Source: Alysiella sp. (GTDB taxonomy: Bacteria; Pseudomonadota; Gammaproteobacteria; Burkholderiales; Neisseriaceae). From it: a stretch of DNA of 64,000 nucleotides. The stretch spans positions 1-64,000 of the forward strand of contig NZ_JAUNEC010000005.1 in NCBI RefSeq assembly GCF_030525755.1, read 5' to 3'. Position numbers and translations under genes: made by a program. Positions 53,727 to 61,942 of this stretch are shown in pieces (within the stretch, counting starts at the first letter, position 1; each line of letters begins with the position of its first letter). The notes under the pieces are model-generated. The model was not told the origin of the DNA. It did not search any database and saw only the letters and a program-made list of their open reading frames with translations.

Positions 53727-54655
53727 CAACACAACATCAACATTGGGCAGCACAAAATGAACGTGGCAATCGCCTGTTTCTGAATTTAACAGCATTTATG
53801 GTACGTCATTTGCCTGCTTTCTTGCTGAAACCGTGCATTGTTTTTGTGGTGGCGTATTTTTATTTGACTGCACCACAAATGCGCCGCAACATTACGCGGT
53901 ATCAACAACGTTTGAAAAACACTTTTTCAGATGTGAGGCTGCCTGAAACCATGCCCGTTTTTCAGCAATTTTTGGCGTTTGGTACGGCAATTTGTGATCG
54001 TTTTGCCGTTTGGCAACGCAAAATAACTTATGAAAACTTGGTTTTGCACGACCCAGATGATGTATATGCTTTAATCAAAAACAGTGCTCGTGGACAAATT
54101 TTTGTGTGTTCCCATTTCGGTAATGTGGAAATTTGTCGTGCGCTGGTGTCACATCATCAGCATTTTAAACTCAATGTTTTGGTACACAATCGCCATGCAC
54201 AAGCCTTTAATGTGGCATTGGAAAAAGCAGGAGCAGACCGTATTCAGTTGATTCAAGTGGACGATTTGGACGCGCAACTCATGATGATGCTGAACCAACG
54301 AATTGAAGCAGGCGAATGGTTGGCGATTGCGGCAGACCGTGTACCTGTGCGTGGTGAAAAAACCGTTGAGGTTACATTTTTGGGTCAGTCTGCCCAAATG
54401 CCACAAGGTGCATGGCTGTTGGCGGCTTTATTGAAAACGCAAATTCACACGCTATTTTGTGTCAAACAAAATGGACGTTATCATTTGAAATTAAGGCGGT
54501 TTATGGACACGCAAACATGGCAACGTGGTACACGTCAAACCGAAGTGGTGTATGCTGCACAACAATTTGCCAATTTCTTGGCAGAAGAATGCCGCCAAAA
54601 TCCTTTACAATGGTTTAATTTTTACAATTTTTGGAATGATAAACACGATGGCTAA
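53723..54655 (+). CDS. LpxL/HtrB-like acyltransferase, APE-cluster type
   Basis: 310 residues with one hydrophobic N-terminal stretch (near 33-50). The acyltransferase core is recognisable by CSHFGNVEICRALV near 132 (the HxxxxE site, His and Glu) and AADRVPVRGEKTVEVTFLGQ near 206, and it ends in WFNFYNFW, a motif seen in APE-associated enzymes. It may place an acyl or aryl polyene chain on a lipid or sugar carrier. Overlaps the genes on both sides. Confidence 0.83.
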   Translation: MTTQHQHWAAQNERGNRLFLNLTAFMVRHLPAFLLKPCIVFVVAYFYLTAPQMRRNITRYQQRLKNTFSDVRLPETMPVFQQFLAFGTAICDRFAVWQRKITYENLVLHDPDDVYALIKNSARGQIFVCSHFGNVEICRALVSHHQHFKLNVLVHNRHAQAFNVALEKAGADRIQLIQVDDLDAQLMMMLNQRIEAGEWLAIAADRVPVRGEKTVEVTFLGQSAQMPQGAWLLAALLKTQIHTLFCVKQNGRYHLKLRRFMDTQTWQRGTRQTEVVYAAQQFANFLAEECRQNPLQWFNFYNFWNDKHDG

Positions 54656-55085
54656 ACACGTTTATTGTCGTCATAGCATGGAATTGACCATTCCTTTTTT
54701 TGATGTTGATGCCATGCACATTGTTTGGCATGGGCATTATGTGAAATATTTAGAAATGGCACGCTGTGATTTTTTGGCAAGCATTCAATATGATTACAAT
54801 GAGATGGGGCGACAGGGTTACAGTTGGCCCGTTGTGCAAATGCAATTTAAATACATCAAACCTGCACGATTTGGGCAAAAAATCCGTGTGGAGTTGGCGG
54901 TGGTAGAAATAGAAAGTTGTTTACGGATTGATTACACCATTTTTGATGTCCAAACAGGTGCTAAATTAACCCGAGCCAGTACCACACAAGCAGTTGTAGC
55001 GCAAGAAAGCGGTGAATTGCAGTTTCAAACACCAAACAGTTGGCTTCATGCTGTGCAAACCTACCCCACTTTTCAGGCTGCCTGA
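54648..55085 (+). CDS. 4-hydroxybenzoyl-CoA thioesterase family protein (ApeK-like)
   Basis: 145-residue hotdog thioesterase. The catalytic Asp region is FFDVDAMHIVWHGHYVKYLEMAR near 14-36. WPVVQMQFKYIKPARFGQKIRVE follows. The start is the ATG eight bases inside the preceding gene; the longer frame overlaps that gene extensively. The final codons QAA and stop are provided by a DUS. In APE clusters a thioesterase stands between the acyltransferase and the LolA-like gene, as here. Confidence 0.85.
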   Translation: MAKHVYCRHSMELTIPFFDVDAMHIVWHGHYVKYLEMARCDFLASIQYDYNEMGRQGYSWPVVQMQFKYIKPARFGQKIRVELAVVEIESCLRIDYTIFDVQTGAKLTRASTTQAVVAQESGELQFQTPNSWLHAVQTYPTFQAA

Positions 55086-55108
55086 AAAACATATCAAGGG
55101 TATATTTC

Positions 55109-55702
55109 ATGAAAAAACATTTATTCTCCGCTTTATTGTGCTTGTTCAGTCCCATTTTGTGGGCGTTTTCCACCAGTGAATTGGCAAAAACATTACAAAA
55201 GCCCAATCATTTACAGGGCGAATTCACACAAGAGCGACATTTAAAATCCCTATCCAAACCCATGCTGACATCAGGACAATTCGTATTGATGCCACAAAAA
55301 GGTTTGTTGTGGCAAATGCAAAAACCCTTTAACAGCATTTTGCGTGTACGCAGCGATGGCATTATGCAATGGAATGGCAAAACATGGTTGAATCCAAATA
55401 ATGGCAAACTATCGGGTCAAAGCCAACAAATTCAATTGTTTTTGGATTTATTGGGTGGTAACACACAAGGTTTGGAAAAACAATTTGTTTTGCAACTTTC
55501 AGGCAGCCCACAAAAATGGACATTACAATTGCTACCCAAAAGTGTATTGATGCAACAAATTTTCAAACAAATTGACATACAGGGTGACAATGTGGTGCGA
55601 CGCATTGAATTACATGAGAAACAGGGCGACCGAACTGTGATGCAATTCAAACACATTCAAATCAATCAAACCTTGTCTGAATTCGCACAGCAGGCTTTAT
55701 AA
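55109..55702 (+). CDS. LolA-like outer-membrane lipoprotein carrier protein (ApeL-like)
   Basis: 197 residues with a signal peptide (MKKHLFSALLCLFSPILWA, cleavage before FST). The LolA-like half-barrel is seen as LQGEFTQERHLKSLSKPMLTSGQFVL and GLLWQMQKPFNSILRV. This is the APE-cluster subtype and is probably not the housekeeping LolA, which usually lacks this context. It would carry the polyene-lipid across the periplasm. The exporter gene that normally follows is absent; downstream come a DUS and then an aminotransferase. Confidence 0.83.
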   Translation: MKKHLFSALLCLFSPILWAFSTSELAKTLQKPNHLQGEFTQERHLKSLSKPMLTSGQFVLMPQKGLLWQMQKPFNSILRVRSDGIMQWNGKTWLNPNNGKLSGQSQQIQLFLDLLGGNTQGLEKQFVLQLSGSPQKWTLQLLPKSVLMQQIFKQIDIQGDNVVRRIELHEKQGDRTVMQFKHIQINQTLSEFAQQAL

Positions 55703-55987
55703 ATTGCAGGCTGCCTGAAACCATTTGAGTTGGTGCATAGATATACAAGTTTTTATCAAACATTCTTGATGATTTTCCATAAACAACAGGTGATTTAAAA
55801 CTGTTTTATCCATGCAATCGGCGATACAATGTGTTTGTTTCAGGCGACCTTTCGCATACGACACAAAATTAGGTGGCTGCCTGAAAATGGTGTTGGGGAC
55901 ATACTCCACACGGTTTGACATAAAATGTCGTGTACTGTTCAGATAGCTGAAATCTCAGTTTATTGTTTATTTTGTAGGAGAATATTG

Positions 55988-57181
55988 ATGTACCAACATA
56001 TTGAGCCTTATGCGGGCGACCCGATTTTGAGTTTGGTGGAAACATTTAAAGCCGACCCACGTCCGAATAAAGTGAATTTGAGCATTGGCATTTATTTTGA
56101 TAATACTGGCAAAATGCCGCTGCCTGAAAGTGTACGCCAAGCAAGTGAAGCGGTGGGCAATGGCGCACAGCCTTATTTACCTATGGAGGGTCATGCAGGT
56201 TTGCGTACTGCAATTGCTGAAATGTTATTTGGGGAAGACAATGTCGTTTTACATGAAAAACGTGTGGCAACGGTACAAACTTTGGGCGGTTCGGGTGCAT
56301 TGAAATTGGGGGCGGATTTTTTACATGCTTGGTTTCCACAATCCAAAGTGTATGTGAGCGACCCTACTTGGGACAATCATCGTGGCATTTTTGAGGGAGC
56401 AGGTTGCGAAGTGGCAACTTATCCCTATTATGACCCCGATACAGTAGGCGTAAAATTTGCTGAAATGACGGCATTTTTCCATACGCTGCCTGAAAACAGC
56501 ATCGTGATTTTGCATCCTTGTTGCCACAATCCAACGGGCGTGGATTTAAATCCAGCACAATGGGACGAAGTTTTGGACATTGTGCAAGCACGCAAATTGA
56601 TTGCGTTTATGGACATTGCTTATCAGGGTTTTGGTGGTGATTTTGACAGTGATGCCTATGCCATTCGCCGTGCAGCAGAATTGGGCGTGGCTCTGTTTGT
56701 GAGTTGTTCGTTTTCCAAAAACATGTCGCTTTACGGTCAGCGCGTAGGCGGTCTGTGTGTGCTTGCGCCAAATAGTGTAGAAGCCGATTTGGTACTCGGT
56801 CGTTTGAAATTCGGAGTGCGCCGCATTTATTCTAGCCCACCTGCACAAGGTGGTTTAACAGCGTATGGCGTATTGTCCAATCCACAAACTCGCCAACAAT
56901 GGCAAAGCGAAGTGTACGAAATGCGCGACCGCATTCGTGCCATGCGTGAAAAATTGTACACTGTTTTGAGCCAAAAATTGCCTGAAAAAGATTTCAGCTA
57001 TTTTGTGAAACAGCGCGGCATGTTCAGCTACACGGGATTATCGCCTCATCAAGTTGCACGTCTGCAAGATGAATTTGCGGTATATGTGCTGCAGACAGGG
57101 CGTTTGTGTGTGGCAGGTTTGAACGATAGCAATATTGATTATGTTGCCAATGCGTTGGCAGCGGTGTTTGCTGATTTGTGA
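55988..57181 (+). CDS. Aromatic/aspartate aminotransferase
   Basis: PLP-dependent class I aminotransferase, 397 residues from MYQHIEPYAGDPIL, which follows a good aggag site. Typical are LSIGIYFDNTGKMPLPESV near 31, the pyridoxal Lys in SCSFSKNMSLYGQR near 245, and HPCCHNPTGVDL near 181. It belongs to the AspC/TyrB family; the sequence alone does not separate aspartate from aromatic preference. It is the first intact housekeeping gene after the APE-like remnant. Confidence 0.92.
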   Translation: MYQHIEPYAGDPILSLVETFKADPRPNKVNLSIGIYFDNTGKMPLPESVRQASEAVGNGAQPYLPMEGHAGLRTAIAEMLFGEDNVVLHEKRVATVQTLGGSGALKLGADFLHAWFPQSKVYVSDPTWDNHRGIFEGAGCEVATYPYYDPDTVGVKFAEMTAFFHTLPENSIVILHPCCHNPTGVDLNPAQWDEVLDIVQARKLIAFMDIAYQGFGGDFDSDAYAIRRAAELGVALFVSCSFSKNMSLYGQRVGGLCVLAPNSVEADLVLGRLKFGVRRIYSSPPAQGGLTAYGVLSNPQTRQQWQSEVYEMRDRIRAMREKLYTVLSQKLPEKDFSYFVKQRGMFSYTGLSPHQVARLQDEFAVYVLQTGRLCVAGLNDSNIDYVANALAAVFADL

Positions 57182-57199
57182 ATTTAAGCCGATAATAAA

Positions 57200-57236
57200 A
57201 GGCTGCCTGAAAGCATATTTTGCTTTCAGGCAGCTT
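57200..57236 (+). terminator. DUS terminator of the aminotransferase gene
   Basis: aggctgcctgaaagca and tgctttcaggcagctt make a long stem with a loop of about five bases, 19 bases past the stop. Confidence 0.8.
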
Positions 57237-57281
57237 GCTTGTTTCATTCAATTTGTTCAATTCATTTTGTGGAAAATTCTT

Positions 57282-57959
57282 ATGACATACCGCATTGCCC
57301 CCAGTATTCTTGCCGCCAATCTTGCCTGTTTAGGTGAAGAAGTGAAAAACGTCATTGCCGCAGGTGCAGACTGGATTCACTTTGATGTGATGGACAACCA
57401 TTATGTGCCGAATTTAACTTTTGGTCCTGCTGTTTGTGCTGCGATTAAACCTTATGCAGGCAGAACTCCGATTGATGTACATTTGATGGTAGAGCCTGTT
57501 GATGATTTGATTGTGGCATTTGCCCAAGCGGGAGCAGACATGATTACTTTCCATCCCGAAGCCAGTCGCCATGTGGACAGAAGTTTGCAATTGATTCACA
57601 GTTTGGGCAAGCAAGCAGGTTTGGTTTTGAATCCCGCTACATCGGTTTCGGTTTTAGAAAATGTTTTGGATAAATTGGACATGGTCTTATTGATGTCGGT
57701 TAATCCAGGATTTGGCGGACAAGCTTTCATTACCAATACCTTGAATAAAATTCGTCAAACGCGTGCTTTATTGGACACGCATCAAATACAAAGTGGCAAG
57801 CGCATTTTATTGGAAGTGGACGGCGGCATAAAGGCAGAAAACATTCGTGCTGTAGCAGAAGCTGGGGCAGACACTTTTGTGGCAGGCACGGCGATTTTTG
57901 GTGCAGATGACTATCAAGTGGCAATAGACAAAATGCGCTGCGAATTGGCGGCTGTTTAG
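57282..57959 (+). CDS. rpe: Ribulose-phosphate 3-epimerase
   Basis: Interconverts ribulose 5-phosphate and xylulose 5-phosphate. 225-residue TIM barrel with IAPSILAANLACLGEEV, the metal site HFDVMDNHYVPNLTFGP near 34-50, DVHLMVEPVDDLI near 66, VNPGFGGQAF near 143 and VDGGIKAENI near 178. The start at MTYRIAPSIL is family-standard. The TAG stop codon runs into a DUS. Confidence 0.95.
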   Translation: MTYRIAPSILAANLACLGEEVKNVIAAGADWIHFDVMDNHYVPNLTFGPAVCAAIKPYAGRTPIDVHLMVEPVDDLIVAFAQAGADMITFHPEASRHVDRSLQLIHSLGKQAGLVLNPATSVSVLENVLDKLDMVLLMSVNPGFGGQAFITNTLNKIRQTRALLDTHQIQSGKRILLEVDGGIKAENIRAVAEAGADTFVAGTAIFGADDYQVAIDKMRCELAAV

Positions 57960-57979
57960 GCTGCCTGAAAGGACAAATC

Positions 57980-58783
57980 ATGTCTAAAACGATTTTTTCA
58001 GCCCATCAATTAAGTGATTTTCTGAATTTAAACCATGCACCCAAAAGTTGTTTTACTGCAGACTGGTCTGCACCCCCAAACGTTAAAACCCTGATTTCCA
58101 CACGACAAGGTGGCGTAAGCAAAGGCATTTACGCCAGTTTAAATGTGGGCGCACACGTTGGCGATGTACCTGAAAATGTGGCAGAAAATCGCGCTCGTGT
58201 GCAACAATATATTGCCTTGCCCGTTGCCTATTTAAATCAAACCCACAGCACCACTGTGGTTCAGGCAGCTGAAGTTTTACAAGTCGCAATTCCCCCAGAA
58301 GCCGATGCAGCGGTGGACAAGACAGGCAAAGTGGCTTGTGCAGTCATGACCGCCGATTGTTTGCCTGTTTTATTTTGTGATAGAGCAGGGACAGTGGTTG
58401 CTGCCGCACATGCAGGTTGGCGAGGTTTGGCTGCGGGTGTATTGCAAAATACAATAGACAAAATGGGTGTTGCACCCATTGAAATCATGGCGTATTTGGG
58501 ACCTGCGATTGGTGCGGAATCGTTTGAAGTGGGACAAGATGTCTATGACGCATTTTGTGCACAACATCATGCAGCCCAAACAGCGTTTCAAGTGATTGGG
58601 GAGGGCAAATATTTGGCAGACATTTATTTATTGGCACGCCAAATTTTACAGCGCGAGGGTGTTACGCAAATTTATGGCGGTACACATTGCACCGTTTTGG
58701 AACGTGATGCCTTCTTTTCTTATCGTCGCGATGGACAAACGGGGCGTATGGTTAGTGCAATTTGGTTGGAAAAGGCTGCTTGA
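57980..58783 (+). CDS. pgeF: Peptidoglycan editing factor / purine nucleoside phosphorylase YfiH family
   Basis: 267-residue multicopper-like YfiH protein. In E. coli PgeF it hydrolyses wrongly built UDP-MurNAc-L-Ser; relatives act on purine nucleosides. Metal-site motifs are NQTHSTTVV near 78, TADCLPVLFCD near 124 and AAHAGWRGLAAGV near 141. GGTHCTVLERDAFFSYRRDG is near the end. It begins 20 bases after rpe, separated by a DUS, and probably shares its transcript. Confidence 0.9.
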   Translation: MSKTIFSAHQLSDFLNLNHAPKSCFTADWSAPPNVKTLISTRQGGVSKGIYASLNVGAHVGDVPENVAENRARVQQYIALPVAYLNQTHSTTVVQAAEVLQVAIPPEADAAVDKTGKVACAVMTADCLPVLFCDRAGTVVAAAHAGWRGLAAGVLQNTIDKMGVAPIEIMAYLGPAIGAESFEVGQDVYDAFCAQHHAAQTAFQVIGEGKYLADIYLLARQILQREGVTQIYGGTHCTVLERDAFFSYRRDGQTGRMVSAIWLEKAA

Positions 58784-58878
58784 AAACCAGTTGATGCTTT
58801 ATTTTTAAGTCATTTAATGTTAAATTTCGCCATTTTCAGGCAGCAAAAATTGCCTGATTTAAATTATAAGGAAAACGT

Positions 58879-59304
58879 ATGAAAATCATCAGTCAATGGA
58901 TAGACGGGCGTTGTTTTATTGCCAGCAATGAACGGGGTAACAGCATCGTAATGGACGGCACATCGCCCGATGAGGGCATTAAACGCGGTGTTAGCCCAAT
59001 GGAAGTTTTGTTGATGGGGGTGGCAGGCTGTTCCAGTATTGATGTGGTGGATATTGCCAAAAAACAACGTCAAGACGTTGTGGATTGCATCGCCACAGTA
59101 GAAGCCGAACGTGCCGACAGCGTACCGCGAGTGTTTACCAAAATCCACATTCATTTCAAAGTGATTGGCAATCAGCTCAAAGAAGAAACCATTGCCAAAG
59201 CAGTGCAACTCTCGGCAGACAAGTACTGTTCTGCTTCGATTATGTTGGGCAAAGCTGCACCAATTACACACAGTTTTGAAATTGTGCAACGCGATGCTGC
59301 CTGA
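58879..59304 (+). CDS. OsmC-family protein
   Basis: 141-residue OsmC/YhfA-like protein. The two cysteines used for peroxide reduction in the family are in VAGCSSIDVVD near 51 and DKYCSASIML near 116. The Pro/Glu segment SPMEVLLMGVAGCSS fits. Likely thiol peroxidase or a stress protein, though YhfA-type members are uncharacterised. Its last residues and stop codon lie in a DUS. Confidence 0.87.
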   Translation: MKIISQWIDGRCFIASNERGNSIVMDGTSPDEGIKRGVSPMEVLLMGVAGCSSIDVVDIAKKQRQDVVDCIATVEAERADSVPRVFTKIHIHFKVIGNQLKEETIAKAVQLSADKYCSASIMLGKAAPITHSFEIVQRDAA

Positions 59305-59329
59305 AATGTAAACTACTTTCAGGCAGCCT
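59296..59329 (+). terminator. DUS hairpin overlapping the osmC stop codon
   Basis: gctgcctgaaa (59296-59306) and tttcaggcagcct (59317-59329) form a stem; the left arm contains the TGA stop of the OsmC-family gene. Confidence 0.65.
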
Positions 59330-59347
59330 AACACCATCAAGGAGACA

Positions 59348-59776
59348 ATGATGAATCAGGCTGGAACCATTTGGGCAGTACTTGCCATTTGTCTGTTTGT
59401 GGCAGAAATGTTCACAGGTACAGTATATTTACTGGTGATGGCATTGGCATTTTTGGGTGCGGCGGTTGTGGCATTTTGGGGTGCTAATCTCACATTAAGC
59501 GTTTTGGTGGCTGCTGTTTTGTCTGTTATGGGCATCACTTATGTGTATCGCTTACGCCGTAAACGCAGTCAAATGGTGCAAACCAGTCAAGACAATGATT
59601 TGGATTTGGGCGAACAAGTTGTGATACGCGAAGTCTTATCCGATACCCGTTGGCGCGTTTTTTATTGCGGTGCAAACTGGGAAGCTAAAAGTACAAGTTC
59701 ATATGTTTTTCAGGCAGGTGATAACGCACGCATTTGCGGTAAAGACGGTATTGTTTTACTGATTGAACCGATTTGA
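59348..59776 (+). CDS. NfeD-like membrane protein
   Basis: 142 residues with two or three hydrophobic helices (about 7-70) and a C-terminal OB-fold part (DLGEQVVIREVLSDTRWRVFYCGANWEA in pieces, to VLLIEPI). Short NfeD proteins work beside SPFH/stomatin proteins, and that partner gene follows directly. The ATG at 59351 is an alternative start. Confidence 0.87.
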   Translation: MMNQAGTIWAVLAICLFVAEMFTGTVYLLVMALAFLGAAVVAFWGANLTLSVLVAAVLSVMGITYVYRLRRKRSQMVQTSQDNDLDLGEQVVIREVLSDTRWRVFYCGANWEAKSTSSYVFQAGDNARICGKDGIVLLIEPI

Positions 59777-59834
59777 TTTTTTTGATTTTCAGGCAGCTTA
59801 ATCACAAGATTTTTTATTGAATAAGGAAAATATC

Positions 59835-60791
59835 ATGTTTCTTTCATTACCCATTATTATTTTAATCGGCATCGCCATTTTTGGTTTCAAAGCCTTTAAA
59901 GTCGTGCCACAACAAGAAGCACACATTGTAGAACGTTTGGGTAAATTCCATGCGGTACTTAATCCTGGATTGAATTTTTTAATTCCCTTTCTTGACCGAG
60001 TTGCCTACAAACACTCACTCAAAGAAATCCCATTAGACGTACCCAGCCAAGTCTGCATTACGCGCGACAACACACAACTTACTGTAGATGGCATTCTGTA
60101 TTTCCGTGTTACAGACCCCAGACGTGCATCTTACGGTTCGAGTAATTATATTTTGGCGATTACACAATTAGCACAAACCACTTTACGCTCTGTAATAGGT
60201 CGCATGGAATTAGACAAAACTTTTGAAGAACGCGATGACATCAACCGTACCGTAGTGGCAGCTTTGGATGAAGCAGCTGTTTCATGGGGCGTAAAAGTGT
60301 TGCGTTATGAAATTAAAGACCTTGTTCCACCACAAGAAATTTTACGTTCCATGCAGGCACAAATTACCGCTGAACGTGAAAAACGTGCACGCATTGCTCA
60401 ATCCGAAGGCTTAAAAGTGGAACAAATCAACTTGGCAACAGGTGCGCGTGAAGCCGATATCAAAAAATCAGAAGGTGAAGCCCAAGCTGCCATCAACGCT
60501 TCACAAGGTGAAAAAATGGCACAAATCAACCGCGCACAAGGTGAAGCAGAAGCCTTACGCTTGGTGGCACAGGCCAGCGCAGATGCCATTCGCACCATTG
60601 CAGCAGCGATTCAAGAACCAGGAGGTAGCGAAGCGGTTAATTTAAAAGTGGCTGAACAATATGTGGAAGCATTCGGTAAATTGGCAAAAGAAAACAATAC
60701 GTTGATTATGCCAGCTAATGTGGCAGATATCGGCTCATTGGTTTCAGCAGGTATGAGTATTGTTAAAGGGCAAAATAAAAATCTGTCCTAA
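59835..60791 (+). CDS. SPFH/stomatin-family protein (QmcA-like)
   Basis: 318 residues. One N-terminal membrane helix (about 3-20) is followed by an SPFH domain (VPQQEAHIVERLGKFH, LNPGLNFLIPFLDRV, ITRDNTQLTVDGILYFRV). A long Ala/Glu/Gln coiled coil (about 185-265) supports oligomer rings. It likely organises membrane microdomains with the NfeD partner encoded upstream. A start 18 bases earlier (TTG) is open but the ATG follows a proper aagga site. Confidence 0.92.
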   Translation: MFLSLPIIILIGIAIFGFKAFKVVPQQEAHIVERLGKFHAVLNPGLNFLIPFLDRVAYKHSLKEIPLDVPSQVCITRDNTQLTVDGILYFRVTDPRRASYGSSNYILAITQLAQTTLRSVIGRMELDKTFEERDDINRTVVAALDEAAVSWGVKVLRYEIKDLVPPQEILRSMQAQITAEREKRARIAQSEGLKVEQINLATGAREADIKKSEGEAQAAINASQGEKMAQINRAQGEAEALRLVAQASADAIRTIAAAIQEPGGSEAVNLKVAEQYVEAFGKLAKENNTLIMPANVADIGSLVSAGMSIVKGQNKNLS

Positions 60792-60855
60792 AATAATGGT
60801 TACTTTATTAACAAGCAGGTTGAAACCTTTATAAAACCATTTTTAAATAAATGCA

Positions 60856-60880
60856 GGGTGGATTTTATATCCACCCTTTA
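60856..60880. terminator. Bidirectional terminator between the SPFH gene and serB
   Basis: gggtggat and atccaccc with a five-base loop are followed by TTTATCC. It lies between convergent genes and is one of the few terminators here not made from uptake sequences. Confidence 0.8.
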
Positions 60881-60987
60881 TCCAATTTATTGATAAAATA
60901 CAACTTTCCATAAAATTTATCCCTACGATCCGAGTTTGACAAACGTTTTAGTTTAAATTTTGCCAAAATTTTCCCATTACCAAAACA

Positions 60988-61821
60988 TCACGAAAACCAA
61001 TCACGCAAAGCATTTAAACCATTGTAATTGATACAAATGTCTGCTGCCATTTGTGTTTTGGGTTTGGCATGATAAGCCACACCTATACCTGCGACTTGCA
61101 ACATCGGAATATCGTTTGCCCCATCACCAATCGCAATCACTTGGTCGGCACGACAAGCCAGTTGCTCACGAAATTGTCGCAAAATATCGGCTTTGGCTTG
61201 TGCGTCTATCACACGGTCGCAGATTTCGCCTGTTAAGATGCCGTTTTCATGGGTAAGCACATTGGCAAAAGCATGCTCAAAACCCAAGCGTTGTTTGAGT
61301 TTGTCGGTAAAAAACGTGAATCCACCCGATACCAGCACAAAACACACACCGTGTTTGTGGCATTCTTGTAAAAGGTATTCTGCCCCCACATTCAGTTGCA
61401 AAACATGGTCGTAAACATATTGCAAATGGCTTTCAGGCAGCCCTTTGAGCAAGGCAACACGCGCACGCAAGGATTGCTCAAAATCCATTTCGCCACGCAT
61501 GGCACGTTCGGTAATTTCAGCAACTTGACTTTTCAAACCCGCCCCTGCGGCAATTTCATCTATACATTCAATATTAATGAGCGTGCTGTCCATATCACTG
61601 ACAATCAGTTTAATATCAGAAAAAGGGCGGTCAGGCAAAATGGCAAAATCAACAGGTGCAACAGCCAATTCAGCTTGCACGTTTTCAGGTAGCGTATTTT
61701 CACGACAAGGAATACGCATAATGCTGCCTGAAAAATGTTTGGGTAAACCAAAGTAATCTGTGGTTTCAGGCAGACTTAATTGCGATAGTTGAGGGGACTG
61801 GATAACAAGTACTTGAGACAT
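60988..61821 (-). CDS. serB: Phosphoserine phosphatase
   Basis: Last step of serine synthesis. 277-residue HAD hydrolase. The catalytic Asp pair is in IVSDMDSTLINIECIDEIA near 89, the Ser motif in LVSGGFTFF near 177, and the metal Asp motif in IAIGDGANDIPML near 239. The first 80 residues form the variable N-terminal domain. Single gene facing the SPFH gene. Confidence 0.95.
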   Translation of the reverse strand: MSQVLVIQSPQLSQLSLPETTDYFGLPKHFSGSIMRIPCRENTLPENVQAELAVAPVDFAILPDRPFSDIKLIVSDMDSTLINIECIDEIAAGAGLKSQVAEITERAMRGEMDFEQSLRARVALLKGLPESHLQYVYDHVLQLNVGAEYLLQECHKHGVCFVLVSGGFTFFTDKLKQRLGFEHAFANVLTHENGILTGEICDRVIDAQAKADILRQFREQLACRADQVIAIGDGANDIPMLQVAGIGVAYHAKPKTQMAADICINYNGLNALRDWFS

Positions 61822-61875
61822 GATTTTCTGAATGAGATTAGGGATGTATGAAATTGTATCCTAAATTATCATTCC

Positions 61876-61916
61876 AAAGGCTGCCTGAAAACCTTTTTTG
61901 TTTTCAGGCAGCCTTT
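61876..61916 (-). terminator. DUS terminator of ilvC
   Basis: aaaggctgcctgaaaa (61876-61891) pairs with ttttcaggcagccttt (61901-61916) over a nine-base loop, between the ilvC stop and the serB start. Confidence 0.82.
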
Positions 61917-61942
61917 AAAATTCAGAATTGCAAAGACCGCAA

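Noticed and set aside
55703..55987. Remnant of the APE exporter gene downstream of the LolA-like gene
   Set aside because: The spacer was read in all frames for MMPL-like sequence and none was found; it holds DUS copies and the aminotransferase leader.
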